This document shows, piece by piece, positions 1 to 12,070 of a stretch of DNA of 64,000 nt. The stretch's first letter is position 1, and the number at the start of each line of letters is the position of its first letter. The notes under the pieces were generated by a model that saw nothing but the letters and a program-made list of their open reading frames with translations, had not been told where the DNA came from and did not search any database. The translations under genes were made by a program, and so were the position numbers. This stretch comes from Zonotrichia leucophrys gambelii (Eukaryota; Chordata; Aves; Passeriformes; Passerellidae), in the NCBI RefSeq assembly GCF_028769735.1, contig NC_088200.1, positions 68,454,061 through 68,518,060 on the forward strand. Reading direction: 5' to 3'.

Positions 1-2016
1 TGTAGTGGCAAAGAGAAACTTATTCCCTTGAAATTTATAATTCATTTTCATGATTAATTACACTTTGACTGATGTAGGGTCCAATTTTTTTCCTATGAGC
101 ACAAAGTATGGGAAGAACAATGTGACTGTGCCTTTTTAAGTCTGTTTGTTGAAAAACTTCTCAAAAGTGTCTTCCCCACAGGGGTTTTACATCATGTCAA
201 TTCATCGCTCTTGTAGCCTCAAATGAGTTGAGAAAAATTTAAGTAGATGCAAAACAGACCACTAATCAGTAAAGATGCATATTTTTTTTTGTATTTTAGA
301 CCTTTCTTTCTTTCCTTTCTGCCCCTTCTCTTGTTTTCTATGTGCAATTTGCCTGGTTGTCATGCATAGACATGGTACATTCAAGAGAGAATACTGGCGC
401 CTTTTTCAAAAAGCTTTAAGTTTACAAATATGAAGCCAAAACAGCTGTGTTGATTTGGAATTCCTTATTAGCCAGGAAAACTGACAGAATCTCAATATGT
501 TCCTGTAATGCTTCTTTAACCATTAAAAAACCCCACATATCTCTAGTCTAACACATACTTTTTATCATTGACATTTTTATTGATTGAAAAAAAACCCTAC
601 AGGCACAAAGGGCCAAGGACACACTGATATCCATATTTCATCTTAGCTGCCTCTTCTGGTATTTTACTGTTGCAAACTTCTGATATACTTTGAAAAATAG
701 ACCTGTGATCTGGACAAATTCTTTTGGGCTTCAGTGATTTTTGCGCCTGGTGACATCTGCTTTTCCCTTTGAGCTAAGAAAAGAGGGATGAATTCTGAAA
801 AGAAATAATTCTTATAGGGGAACATATGTTTCAGACTATACAAAAGAAGTTTCTATTTATTTCAATCTATTTATCTAGAGGCTCTTAGAAAGTGGAACCC
901 TGTCTATTGCAGGCAAATCTCCTTATCAATGCTTGATTCTCTTGAGATCTTGTTAGAATAGGGAGACAGCAAGGAAAGACTTCAGCAGGTGCAACAGAAA
1001 TTTCAGGCATTTCATTGAAGTGGGGAGATACATCTTGTCCTTTCAAGAAAGATCAAACAACACCTGTATTAGGAAGAAAAACAGAAAAGCTGTAGGAAAT
1101 AAAAAGAAATCAAGAAAATAAATCAAATGGTATTGTGTCAATTGCCCATCTAATTATTCTCCCAGTAGTGTAAGAAAGTTGCAAAACAGGAGACTTCTAA
1201 TGGAGTTTGCATAAAAAATTCTCTTTATTCTGGATGAGACTGTCCTTATACATTTTACAGTACAGTTAGTAAATCCATGAAAACACACGTCATTGGCCTT
1301 GTTTTTTCTCCCCTCTCTCAAGCATCAGTTCCACTTCTTTTCCCATCAGTGAGTGGAAAAGCTTTACTTTTATCTAGAGCTGACTGCACCTTCTTCCTCA
1401 GCATTTCGTTCTGAACATCCTTAAATGTCCATGTGACACCTGGCAGTAAATAATTAGAGGGGGATAAAAGTGGGTATTGGTTTATTATTTGCATATTTTC
1501 TTACTAAGTAGTAAATAGTAATAGATTGGCAACAGACAATGACTCATACTGGTAATTTTTCATTCTGTTTTATTTGTTAAAATTAGGTTATTTTATAATT
1601 CATGTTTTGATACATAGATAATATAAAAATTTTATATAAGTGTATAACATATGATATATGTAAATGATATTCTAATATATAAATTGTTATTAATATTTAT
1701 TTTAGAGATTAAATTTGGCACATATTAATGGGGTTTTGGCAAATGTATTTTTGATCTTTGAAGATTTGTGCAGTCAGTAAAAGACTTTTTCCTTGATGCC
1801 CAGAGGCTTCACCCAATTGATTCTTAATATTTCCAGGTCAGGAAAGAGAACCTTGTCATAAGCTGTGCTACCAGCAGTGCTTTAAAAATTGCTGATTCTG
1901 GGTAACATTCTCAGATTTTTTAGTAACCCCCTGACACTACAGAAAAAACAATTCCCAAGCTTGAACACCTTTATCATCTGTGTTCTTTCAAGAGTAAGAA
2001 GCGTGCTGCCAGCCTC
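1..2016. other. Unique AT-rich non-coding sequence
   Basis: No exon, RNA gene or recognisable repeat is seen. Open frames are short and stop-rich. A very AT-rich patch lies at about 1600-1700 and short A or T runs occur throughout. It may be intergenic or intronic; the sequence alone does not decide. Confidence 0.6.
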
Positions 2017-2056
2017 GAGGAATGTAGACAATGAAAGAGGAATGTAGACAATGAAA
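2017..2056. repeat. 20-bp perfect tandem duplication
   Basis: The 20-base unit GAGGAATGTAGACAATGAAA occurs twice head to tail without mismatch (2017-2036 and 2037-2056). Two identical copies suggest a recent local duplication, for example replication slippage. It has no coding context. Confidence 0.9.
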
Positions 2057-2149
2057 GGCATATTTTGGCAAACAGGCATCTAAAGACATGAATTTTTCAC
2101 AATTTGTTTTCACAAAATCTCATGTAAGACAGAACATTCCTTTCCCTTG

Positions 2150-2680
2150 ATTTTATGTTGTTAGGAAAGAAAGGCAGGAAGACCAGGGTGGAAGGAAGGC
2201 ATAGCCCCAAGCAAGGTTTCCAAAGAGCACTTCAGGGTGGGTCTCATAACACCACACTGGAGGAAAGGGAAGCCAACAGAGAAAACCCAGAGCCAGCTGG
2301 CTTCACCGTGGGACAGAAATGACCCTGCATCTCCTGGGGTGACATCTTCCTCACCAACATCATTTGGCCAGAGGAAAGCACAATAAACCAGACAGGCTCA
2401 TTTCACTTTGCATGGAGAGTAATGCAACACCTGGTCTGGAATACCAGCGGGATGTTGCCATGAATGCCAAGCTGCTATGTGCTGACCAGAGCGAGTCACA
2501 TCTGGGCACAAAACAGGGCCAGCAGCACTTAGTCAGTGGAAATTCACATCTGAAAATGCTGGCAGTTGCAAGGTTCAGCTCTACTAAACTGGGTTGCTTT
2601 GAGAAATTAATTGCTAGGCAGAGGCAGTTAATATTTATTAGAAACACTTTTTGATACACAATACTTTTCTTGAGCCAGTC
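2150..2680. other. Locally GC-richer unique segment, origin unknown
   Basis: This half-kilobase is visibly richer in G and C than its flanks. It is open on both strands over nearly the same interval (plus 2364-2654, 96 aa; minus 2360-2659, 99 aa). Overlapping open frames on opposite strands usually mean low stop density, not a gene. Neither predicted peptide resembles a family I know. It could be a decayed transposon, an lncRNA exon or chance. Confidence 0.35.
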
Positions 2681-3410
2681 CTAGTCAAATATGCCATCAA
2701 CAACACAGGGAGCTTCTGGAGGAGCAAAGAAATGTCACCAATTTAGCATCCCTTCCCACTAGGCCACCCTGACTTTATATGAACAGACATATTAGATTAG
2801 TACTTTTCTATCTGAAATAATAGTTTTCATGTCAATCAAGGCACATTAACTCAAGGAACATAACATTCCATTAATCAAAGCAAGAGAACATTAACTCCTC
2901 AGTGATGAATCTTAAGCCAACAGCTTTTCAATTAATAACATAAAATAGAGCCACTAAATCTGAATATAACTTATTCAACGTCACTTATTTTGCCGGCAAA
3001 TTACCCTGTTTGAGCACAATGCATGCTGCTTATTTCTGTGCTTTGATCAAGCCAACAACCTTGAATCTGTTTCCCACTGTACTGCAATCCTCCTTCCAGT
3101 CTATCCCTGATATCTATTTAGAATTCCTTGTGATAAGAAAAATCCCTATGTTCAAGCTTCAGCTTGAAACAGGATAAATATGAAGAAAATAAAGCAACCA
3201 CACTTCTTTCCTGTTTTATAGTAAGCTTATTTTGAAATCTGAGCACATCTTCATGAAAAATTGTTTCCAGAGGCCCAGTTCTATATGATTTTGATTATAA
3301 CACCTCTGCTATTCTCGTGTCCACAAGATTGAACACAATGCTCAGATTTCAAATAGCATACAATTCAACCATGGGAAAGATGAAGTCGTGTTTAGCAGAT
3401 AAAAACAAGG
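2681..3410. other. Unique non-coding sequence
   Basis: No repeat or gene is recognised. Mixed-composition text with several ATTA-type and TTGATC-type words lies between about 2820 and 3060 and could belong to the same regulatory block as 3411-3660, but nothing stronger can be said. Confidence 0.45.
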
Positions 3411-3660
3411 AACAAATGGGAGGCCAGATTAGATTACTGCCTGTCAGCAGACCTTATGAGGCAATTGGCTGGCAGCTTTGGTAATGCTAACTACAAACAG
3501 CTTGCAGTACCAAGCCATTACATATATTCCGTGCCAAGACTGGCTGTCAGCTGTATGACTGGCCATTTCCTGCCAACATAGCTGACATTCTCTCCTCATT
3601 TATTAGTGGGTGCCCTGTACTTGCTGACACAGTAAGTCAGCCTACTGAATCAGGATATCT
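3411..3660. promoter_or_regulatory. Candidate conserved regulatory element (clustered TGTCAGC/GCTGACA words)
   Basis: TGTCAGC or its complement GCTGACA occurs four times in about 190 bp: 3442-3448, 3545-3551, 3581-3587 and 3623-3629. The core overlaps half-sites known for MAF-type bZIP factors (TGCTGAC) and for MEIS/TGIF TALE homeodomain proteins (TGTCA). CAATTGG and ATTA words lie between them, and the block lacks the A runs and simple repeats of its flanks. This pattern suits a developmental enhancer in a gene desert. It is inference from motif density only; no alignment was made. Confidence 0.3.
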
Positions 3661-5136
3661 AGATTCAAATAGCTAGGGATGTAAAATAATATTCTTTTTT
3701 TCTCATTGTTCAGAGTATCATGTTTGTGGGCTAGTGAATATATACGTACTGGAAACTATCTTTTTCTGCATCTTCGTTTCTAAATTAGCATAATGTGGTA
3801 ATTTCTTATTTGTTGCTAGAGTCAGGCTTACCTTCCAACAGTATAGAAATGCATTTAAAAAAACATGAAATATGTTCCATTACCAGAAAGATTGGTTGGC
3901 AGACTAGAAAAAATAATTGTCTTTCCATATGGTCCAGAAAGTATGTCTAGTTCCATTACAAGTCGTTGTAACAGAGAAACTCCAAGTGCTTTCTTGGAAT
4001 TCTGTGTGGTATTAATGCAACTGTGCAACCATTTCTTTGACTCTCTCTCACTGTTGTCTGTATGTCCTGGACTTCAGGAGTTTTTTTATCCCAAAAGCAT
4101 GGTGGGACAATACAGACAACAAAGGGTTTTAAGATAAGCATTTGTGGAATTGTTGGTACTAAGGAGTTTTCAGCAATTTGCCCCTGGAAAACCCACATGC
4201 TTTCAACAGCTTTCCCCTGGTTAGCCACTTTGTGCTCTTTTAGGCCTTTAAAAGTTTGCTGTAAGCACCAGTTGCAAAATAATATTCAGCCTATCCAAAC
4301 AACTGTGTGTTATGGTTCCACATTCCAGACTATGAGTCAACTCCCATCCTAATGGGGAATGCTCTTGGCAGACTTTGACTTACCCCCAAAAATTTACATT
4401 CCAAATAGAGACTTACACAAACCTCCCAGGCAGCATGAACACAGGCAACCTCTGTTTGTATTTAAAAGCTGCAGTCTCCTCTTCTGCTCTCTAAACCATG
4501 TACCAAAAATTACCGTAATTCAAAATAACTAGAAGATTACATCATGTTTTGTGTCATTGAATATATAACATAGACTAAATGTATACATTTCTTCACTAAA
4601 ATTGTCCAATATCAAAACATCTGAAATTGAAATTACATAGAAAATGGACAGTATATCCAAGTCCAGTATAGCCAAAACAAAGGGTCTCCAAAAAAAAAAA
4701 AAGTTGAAATAAATAATTTTCTCTAAACAGTCTTCAAAAAAAAAACCACCTACTTAAACATTTTTTATTATGGCTTTCTTCTGAAACTCAAAGACAATGT
4801 TTTATATGTAGAATCAGTAAAAATTCTAATCTTTAGAGAAAACAGATAAATAAAGTTTGCAAATATCAATTATTTCCTTTCTAACTATGCAAAAAATTGA
4901 CAATTTCATTCAATATTTTCATTTGAGGCATAGACCACACTTTGTAATGTTACTTCACTGGAAGCTAAAACCCATAATTTGCTATTAGTTAAAATCAAGC
5001 AATTTTCAAATAATTATTACAATCACATTTATGGACTTAGTTATTTTCTACAACTGCAAAGTTACAGAATCATTCCCTTTGTTCTGCAGACTGACATATG
5101 TACTTTTAGATTAAAACCTACTTTTCAATGCCGGGT
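3661..5136. other. Unique AT-rich non-coding sequence
   Basis: Overlapping open frames of 90-96 aa occur on both strands between 3865 and 4352, none resembling a known protein. Runs of A occur near 4689-4702 and 4736-4745. No repeat family is recognised before the LTR that begins at 5137. Confidence 0.5.
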
Positions 5137-5723
5137 TGTGCTGGATTTGGCTGAAGTGGAGTTAATTTTCTTCCCAGGCACTAGAATGGAGTTGTATTTT
5201 GGATTTGTGCTGAGCACATGGTTGATAACACAGAGATGTTTTTGTTGTTGCTCAGCAGGGCTTACACAGAGCCAAGGCCTTTTCTGCTCTTTGTGCTGCC
5301 ACACGGGTGAGAAGTTGGGAGTGCATGAGAGGCTGGGAGGAGACACAGCTGGGACAGGTGACCCAAACTGACCAAAGGGATTTCCAGACCATGTGACATC
5401 ATGCTCAGGACATAAAGCTGGGGGGAAGAAAGAGGAAGGGGGGAATGTTTGGAGTCATGGTATTTGTCTATTGAAATAAGCACTGCACGTGATGGGGCCC
5501 TGCTCTCCTGGAGATGGCTGAACACCTGCCTGTCTGTGGGGAGCAGTGGAGGAATTCTTTGTTTTGTTTTGCTTTGCTTGTGTACATGGATTTGGTTTCC
5601 CCTATTAAACTGTCTATCTCTTAGCTCAGGGGTGTTCCAGCTTCTAGCCTTCCCCCAGTTCTGTTGGTGAGGGATGAACAAGTGGCTGCCTGGCTGCCTG
5701 CTGGCTGGGATCAAACCATGACA
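5137..5723 (+). mobile_element. Solo LTR of an avian endogenous retrovirus (copy A, probably ERVL-like)
   Basis: The element begins TGTGCTGG and ends CCATGACA, giving the TG...CA ends of an LTR. The 587 bp contain a TATA-like CATAAA at 5411-5416 and an ATTAAA poly(A) signal at 5604-5609, in the right order for U3-R-U5 on the plus strand. No gag, pol or env sequence adjoins it, so it is a solo LTR formed by recombination of a former provirus. The flanks (GGGT before, GAGT after) allow at best a decayed 4-5 bp target duplication. The text matches a common avian LTR family I remember, probably ERVL-class, but the class is not proven. Open frames inside it (such as 4979-5371 plus and 5262-5768 minus) are incidental. 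Copy B lies at 33084-34281. Confidence 0.82.
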
Positions 5724-6820
5724 GAGTGGATTCTCTAGTGCGTCAACTCTGTTATTCCTGTTACACATTATTTGGAGAATAATCCAATATATATGAAAAA
5801 TCAGAACTCATCAATGCTCACACATTGAATTTTGTAGAATGAAAAATGAGATGCTAAAAATAATTGGTATGTATTTGCAGAAGTTATTCAACAAGTGACC
5901 TAAGTTATGAAAACTGTACAGAAACATTCCAGAGCCTGCTTGTTTATGATTGCTAACAGACAAGAAGATTGCAGCTGATGCTGAGGATATATAGCACAAT
6001 TCCTGCTCATTTTGCATGGAAAAATGGTTTCCCCTGACAACTGCCTTTGAAAACAGCAAGAAATAGACAAACTAATAGTTGATAGTAGTCACTGATAATG
6101 AAGGAAGAAAAATTCAGAATGCAAATTCCTTATAATCAATTTATTCAATCCCAGTGCTTGGAAATGTATTCAATGATTTTTATACATTAAAGCAAAGGAA
6201 CTTCTATTGCTAACAGTTTGGTTTAATACTAACATTTTGGTTTAATATTTATATTGGAGGACAATTCAGTACTGATGGAAGTAAGACATGACTATGTCTG
6301 TTCAGCGTCACTCTGCTGGACACAGGGAATTTACTTTCTCTGTGAAATTAGTTTTACCACACATCTAATCAGACTCTCACAAGTTTTGAGGACTCTGCTT
6401 TTTGCTGCTCAAGATGAGGCTAATGATCATACATGACAAACACTTCTCCTGAATACTCTGCAATGTTCTGCTTTACTGATGTAGCCCAGGAGTGGGGTGT
6501 TGGAGAAGAGAAAAATGCAGTGTTTCCTAGACATTTTAGGGAGATTTCATGTGCATTAAAAATCTACCTAGAAAACTCACATTTATCTGTTATTCAGATA
6601 ATAAAATATTCAGTTTTCCTAGTACAAAACTGCAGTAAATCTGAGAACGGAATCTGCCATTTCACTTGTCCCATATTTCATTCAATTATAATTATTTTTA
6701 CACAGGCAGAAACATGGAAGACTGACAGCTCAGTAATTTATAGGAGGTGGTGGGCAGAATAGTACCATAGTATGTCATGCCAAAAGATGATTTAAAGTCC
6801 TGAATTTTTCTTCAGTCCTG
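5724..6820. other. Unique non-coding sequence with a small duplication
   Basis: No gene or known repeat is seen. A 19-base unit is duplicated in tandem at 6211-6229 and 6230-6248 with two mismatches. An open frame of 109 aa at 6433-6762 on the plus strand shows no recognisable domain. Confidence 0.5.
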
Positions 6821-6949
6821 AGGGGTTTTTTGTTTGATTTGGTTTTTGTTTGATTTATTTGGTTTGGAGTTTTTGTTTGTTTGGTTGGTTTCAGTTTTGT
6901 TGTTTGGGTTGGTTTGGGTTGTTTTATTTTTTGGGGGGGGGGGGGGGGG
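6821..6949 (+). repeat. G/T-rich low-complexity tract ending in 17 G
   Basis: The plus strand is almost only T and G for about 130 bases, with repeated TTTGG, GGTTGG and GGGTT words, and ends in a run of 17 G at 6933-6949. The many G runs could fold into G-quadruplexes on this strand. The minus strand reads as a C-run followed by CCAAAC-rich text, which is why a proline/lysine/threonine-rich frame appears at 6775-6966; that frame is an artefact. Confidence 0.85.
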
Positions 6950-8734
6950 AGGTGGAAGGCCTGCATCTGTAAGAAGTTCCACTAACAAAAGTTAAGTGAA
7001 AGTATTCCCTCAGCTTCATTTATGAGAGTCAGATAAATTAGGGCTACAACATTAATAATTTTTTGAAGAATCAAATTCAATGGATAGTCTACAAACCCAT
7101 CTTTGGTTTAGATATCTTTCCTTGAACACTATTCTGATGGAAAGATGGGAGTTAATACTTTTTTAAACTAGAAAAAGACCAGACAATAAAGTTCCTGAAA
7201 CATTTTGCCAGTCATACATTGAAGGGTTTTCTCTGTTTTTCAGCAATTCAAAATACCACATTGCCTCAATCCAATTAGTTTGGTTAAAAGGCATTTTTCT
7301 TGCTATAAATGCTTCTCAAATGTGGAAATATCTGTAACTAAAACAAGATTATACATGATTGGTATTTATGGCCCAGTCTTACAGTATTGGAAATTGAATT
7401 CAAAGAACCAGAATCCAATATTTTTAAAGGTCTTTCTGTAGAACAGATTTCCTGACTGAAATGATTCTCAGCTGACAGCTGTTTGATAGCTCTAAGTCTA
7501 AGCCCATTCCCAGAGGACAGATATTTGCATCTTGAAAACCAGCACCAGTACTAATAGGAGGAGTAAAAATTTTATAGGTAAAGTCCAAACAGAAGATAAT
7601 ATAAGGGATAATGAATCACTGCATCAGCACAAGCAAAGTATTTTGAAATCCATCAATCAGTACAAGCCAGTCATAACTGTCTCATATTTACCTGCCTCCA
7701 GAGTGATTCCTTGACAATTGGCTGGATTTCTTTTCTATTCACTCTTATAAATTCAAATTTTGTCAACATTACAAGAGACAAATACTAGTAATAGAAAATC
7801 TATAAGTAACGTAAATTAAATTTCCAATAGTAAAGAACTGAGATCCTATTGTAAGCTTCCTATGTACATAAAAATGCCAAATCTATCATTTAGTAGCCAG
7901 GAAGAAGGAGGGTGGGAGTAGAGTGACATTCCAAAGAATAATGACATATGCTAGATATTATGGTCGAAATTTTGATGTTTGAAGAGTGAAAAAGACTCTG
8001 CTGTGAGACTATATCAAACAGACAAGAAAATTGGGAAGACTGGGCAGGCAGAATTGATGTATTTACACCAGTCTGGGTGGAATTCTAAACAGAAGATACT
8101 GCCTATTTTTTCACATATATGTACATTCCCTTTTTTTTTTTTCAGGGCTGCTATGAAAAGACTAGGTAAAAAATATTTAATTGACAATACTTGTAGGATC
8201 AAAAAACAGAGTGATGAAAAACTCACACTTCCAGAGAGTTTTCACTCTCTCTCTCTCTGTAACAAGAGATAGGCCAAGCTGCCAGGTCTGGATGAGCTTG
8301 AAACTTGAAAAGAAAAACCTAAACTGCAGTTTTCTACACGGGCAAGGCAGTTTTGGAAGAATTCCTGGATTTTTCTAATACCTGGAGTATTTAGAAAAAC
8401 TTAGCAGCTGAATTCAATTATTTTATTCCCCTGACTGTTCACTGCATAAGTCAGCTCATCTGTGTGACAGATATCGGTAGCTGGAGGCCTTTGTCTCAAC
8501 ACAGAATACAGAAGACAAGAAAACTTCATGCTCCAAGACACTCTCATTTGCAACTGTCAAGATCTCATTTCCAGGAAGGTGAAACCCCACATGTGCTCCA
8601 TACTACAAAAGCTTAATGCACGAGGCATATTTAGCCCATTGAAAATTCTGATTATCAAATCAACCAAGAAAAAAACAATAGAAATCAAATACATATAGAA
8701 AAGTGAAAGGACAAGTTCAAATGACTTAAGATAT
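6950..8734. other. Unique AT-rich non-coding sequence
   Basis: No exon, RNA gene or clear repeat is recognised. There is a T run just before 8143 and a short CT microsatellite near 8243-8259. Open frames (60-97 aa) overlap on opposite strands and look random. Confidence 0.5.
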
Positions 8735-9135
8735 TTAGGTGAAATGCATTGAAGATGATTAAAGGGATGGAACACCGCATCTGTGAGAAAAGACTGAAAG
8801 AGATGGGGCTGTCAAGATTGGAGAGCAGGCAGTTGTAGGGAGAGCTTATATCACATTCCAGTACCCAAAGAGGGTTTATAAGAAAGATGGGGACAAACAT
8901 TTAGCAAGGCCTATAGAGGGGACAACGGATAATAGTTTTAAACCAAAATAGGGTAGATTTAGTCTAGAAATAAAGGAAAAAATAATTAATACTGTGGGTG
9001 GTGAAACACTGGCACAGGTTGCCGAGAGAGATATATTCAGGCTCCTTTCCTGAAAATATTCTTGTTTAGGCTGAGCTAAAGCTGGACTCTGAGCAACCTG
9101 CACAGGGAAGGGTTTTTAGAATGATATCCACGTCA
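8735..9135 (+). mobile_element. CR1 LINE fragment, sense, 5'-truncated and decayed at the 3' end
   Basis: The segment follows the 3' untranslated region of avian CR1 in sense order. It has the GAAGATGATTAAAGGGATGGA block, a block like CTGAAAGAGATGGGGCTGT, TTTTAAACCAAAATAGGGTAGATTTAG, and GGTGGTGAAACACTGGCACAGGTTGCC. Compared with the remembered consensus it has many substitutions and small gaps, so it is old. The usual terminal ATTCTATGATT octamer repeat is not visible; the match fades near 9120-9135. As with most CR1 copies the 5' part, including ORF2, is absent because of incomplete reverse transcription at insertion. Confidence 0.8.
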
Positions 9136-9745
9136 CTTGTCATTATTATGTTAAGACAAGCAGATATATAACATACAGCAGGAAAAGCTAAACTGAAATT
9201 ACCTATTTATTGTTGGGCCACAATTCTAATGAGATAAAATCAGTATGTGGCAGAAGACGACAAATGTGTCTAAATAATGGTGATGCTCAATGATAGAATA
9301 ATGAGTTAAGAACAAGGTCTCATTCATTGGTCATAAAAAAACCAGAAAATATGTACATCATATCATCCCCTCCTACATTTATTTATTATAAATTGGTATT
9401 TTTGAATCTTACTATTTGTGGCATGCTTAACAGGTGTAAAAATTTACAGCTGAATTTTATTCTCCTTAATTTGCATTAGAAATGAAATGTCACTGATTTT
9501 TGTTTGCATGGACCAGCTGTGTAGAAAATTACTCATCTTTTCATCAAACTGATCATTAATACATCTTATATTGATGGATACAGATTTCCAGCACTTTGCA
9601 TAAATATTCTGAGTCTCAACAGACACAGAGATGTGGGTTGTCTGAGGCACTGTACCATGTAGATAATTTCTTTCCACGTGCTGAAAATTCCAATCCCATA
9701 AAATTATTGCCCATAAGCAGACTAGGGCTCAAATATATAGGGGAG
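9136..9745. other. Unique AT-rich non-coding sequence
   Basis: No gene or repeat is recognised between the CR1 fragment and the AAAAG array. The 77-aa minus frame at 9444-9677 has no recognisable features. Confidence 0.5.
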
Positions 9746-9973
9746 AAAAGAAAAGAAAAGAAAAGAAAAGAAAAGAAAAGAAAAGAAAAGAAAAGAAAAG
9801 AAAAGAAAAGAAAAGAAAAGAAAAGAAAAGAAAAGAAAAGAAAAGAAAAGAAAAGAAAAGAAAAGAAAAGAAAAGAAAAGAAAAGAAAAGAAAAGAAAAG
9901 AAAAGAAAAGAAAAGAAAAGAAAAGAAAAGAAAAGAAAAGAAAAGAAAAGAAAAGAAAAGAAAAGAAAAGAAA
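9746..9973. repeat. (AAAAG)n microsatellite, about 45 uninterrupted units
   Basis: About 228 bp of perfect 5-base repeats with no interruption are visible in the text. One strand is pure purine, the other pure pyrimidine. The array is open in several frames on both strands, giving artefactual KRKEK-like and FSFLF-like peptides (9596-10018 plus; 9616-9993, 9722-10006 and 9729-10010 minus). A perfect array this long should be length-polymorphic and may be mis-sized in an assembly. Confidence 0.98.
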
Positions 9974-11973
9974 CAAAATCCAAGCAACCACACAAAAACA
10001 AAGCACCCAAACAGTTAAGTCCAGTTTGATTTGCTATAAATGTATTATTTTAGGTCTGTACATGAGTATCTAAGTCACATTATCATTAAAGTTATCATGT
10101 TGTTTTGGCATGCCATCCTCCAACATGATCTCTGGACAAGGCAATTTTAAGGAAGATTAGTTTAAGACTTCGTGTAATGAAGATGCAAGCAACTGGAGAA
10201 TCTAAATACTAACCTAAAATTAGCAAGATGAAAATATTCTAAGAAGAATGCATGCTGATTTTATCCACTGATTCTTGCTTTGTCTCTTACTCCTATTTTA
10301 AGAGCTACATGAGGATATGGTATTCTGAGTTTGGTTTTCAATTCACTCATTGCCTGTTTTCCTCAACAGCCTTTCACATAGTGCAAAATAATTCCCTCTT
10401 CCTTCTACAAATCTTAAGTGAATTGGCAGAGAAATGAAGCTCAATGCTTCCAACCAGGTGTATATTATCAACAGACACTTTAATTTTTATCTGTACTTGG
10501 GGTAATAAAGGATATGCTAAAGCTGGTTTTTGGCCTGACAGATAACCAGTTTATCCTGCTTCTCCAGAAAGATGTTCCGGATAAAAATATTAATAGTATG
10601 TGTTTCAAATCTGCACATTGTAGCCCAAAGTGTATCCATTGGATGAATTTGCTGACAGACTGCCACGTGACTGCAGTTAGATTTTGAGTTTGTATTAAGT
10701 TGCCCAGCTGGGATCAGTGTACTGCACCACAGTCTGGGATGTAATCATAATAGAAGTGGAAAAAAAACTCAAGAAGAAAGGTGATTTGGATGGCTGTTTG
10801 TGAGAAAGCAAGTTTGGAGCTGTGGGCAGAAGAATTAAACCAGAATGGAAGAGGATATAAAAAGCCCTGACTAAAGTTTATTCTTACACATTAGTACCAT
10901 GGTATCTTCATGAAACATTTGTTTTTAGATTCTAACACATCAAAATGTTTGTAGATTCTTTTTAATGAATGAGCATTAATATTTAAGCTCTATCACAAAC
11001 AATTCCAATCCACAAATACACATCTAGCTACACTCCCCACTTTGGCATCTTCTGTAAAAGCAAAATAGTTCCAAAAAGCAGAGTGAAGTTGTTTCATGCC
11101 CTCCACTGAAAGGCTAGAGAGGAAGGGGTGTTATTTCACACACCATTTTTCTCATTATTAAGTATCACAGAAAAACAATAATGAAGATCAATGTCAATGC
11201 CTCTAGAAGGATTTGTGCAGGTGAAAAGAATCCTGGGATTTCTGTTAATCTCTGTACCTGCCTTAGAGCATATTTCACATTAAGCTGCACACTCTAATAT
11301 TCCTTCATACCTTATTTTAAATCCTGCAGAGCATGTACATAATGCACTTTTATCTTCTACTTTCCTCATTCATATGAACATATGCTTCTTTATATTTTGG
11401 CAGTCCTTCAAATGGGATCATTTGAAAAAGACTTACAGTTAATGACTTTAACCTTCCAAAACAAAATACACCACATCTTCAAAATCTGGAGCAATTTCTC
11501 TAACATTGACAACCACTTCTGTTAGTTAGATCAGTCATTCAAATAGGTCATAATTTTTTAGGTAAATAAAATTCAAAAATCCTCCAAAACTGCCACGGAC
11601 GTGTATGCAACATAAAATTATATTGTTATTCTTAAGAGAAATTATTCTCTATGTAAAAAAATTAATTAAATTAGAACAGCTTTTTCCTTTAACATCAATA
11701 TTAATTATTTCCAATTTGTTGCCATTCATCATCAGAAAAAGGAACACTGAAAATATCTCAAATAAATTCTGGCTTTTAGCCAGTGACAAGTTCATAATAT
11801 AAGCACCTCCAAAGTTCAGGTGCAAACAAAACTATCAAATAAATTGAGAAAGATGATGAATGAAGAAAAGCTAACATATATATATATATATTGGATTCAA
11901 AAGTGTATGGATCAAACAGTTAAGAGTAGAAGAAGTAAAAGGTGATATCAGTATTTGTATTTCTTCTAACTCT
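9974..11973. other. Unique AT-rich non-coding sequence
   Basis: No gene or transposon is recognised. An (AT)8 run lies at 11876-11891. The 61-65 aa plus-strand frames at 10252-10437 and 11605-11802 lack any known motif. Confidence 0.5.
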
Positions 11974-12070
11974 ACAAAACAACCAACTAAAACATACAAA
12001 AAACAAACAAACAAACAAAAAAAAAACCAAAAAAAACCCAAAAAAAAAACCAACCCACAACCAAAACCAA
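11974..12070. repeat. A/C-rich low-complexity tract
   Basis: The plus strand is nearly all A and C, with (AAAC)n and CCAAAA-type words. Its complement resembles the G/T-rich tract at 6821-6949 but lacks the long G run. It may be the decayed tail of a retroposed element, but no body is recognisable beside it. Confidence 0.75.

Noticed and set aside
4979..5768. 130-aa and 168-aa frames over the LTR at 5137-5723
   Set aside because: They lie in LTR sequence, overlap on opposite strands, and part of one recurs at 33061-33279 because that LTR copy shares the same DNA.
6905..6922. Telomere-like GGGTTGGTTTGGGTTG
   Set aside because: The period is not TTAGGG and it lies in general G/T low complexity.
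9596..10018. Lysine-rich and phenylalanine-rich open frames on both strands
   Set aside because: They are translations of the AAAAG microsatellite and exist in several frames.
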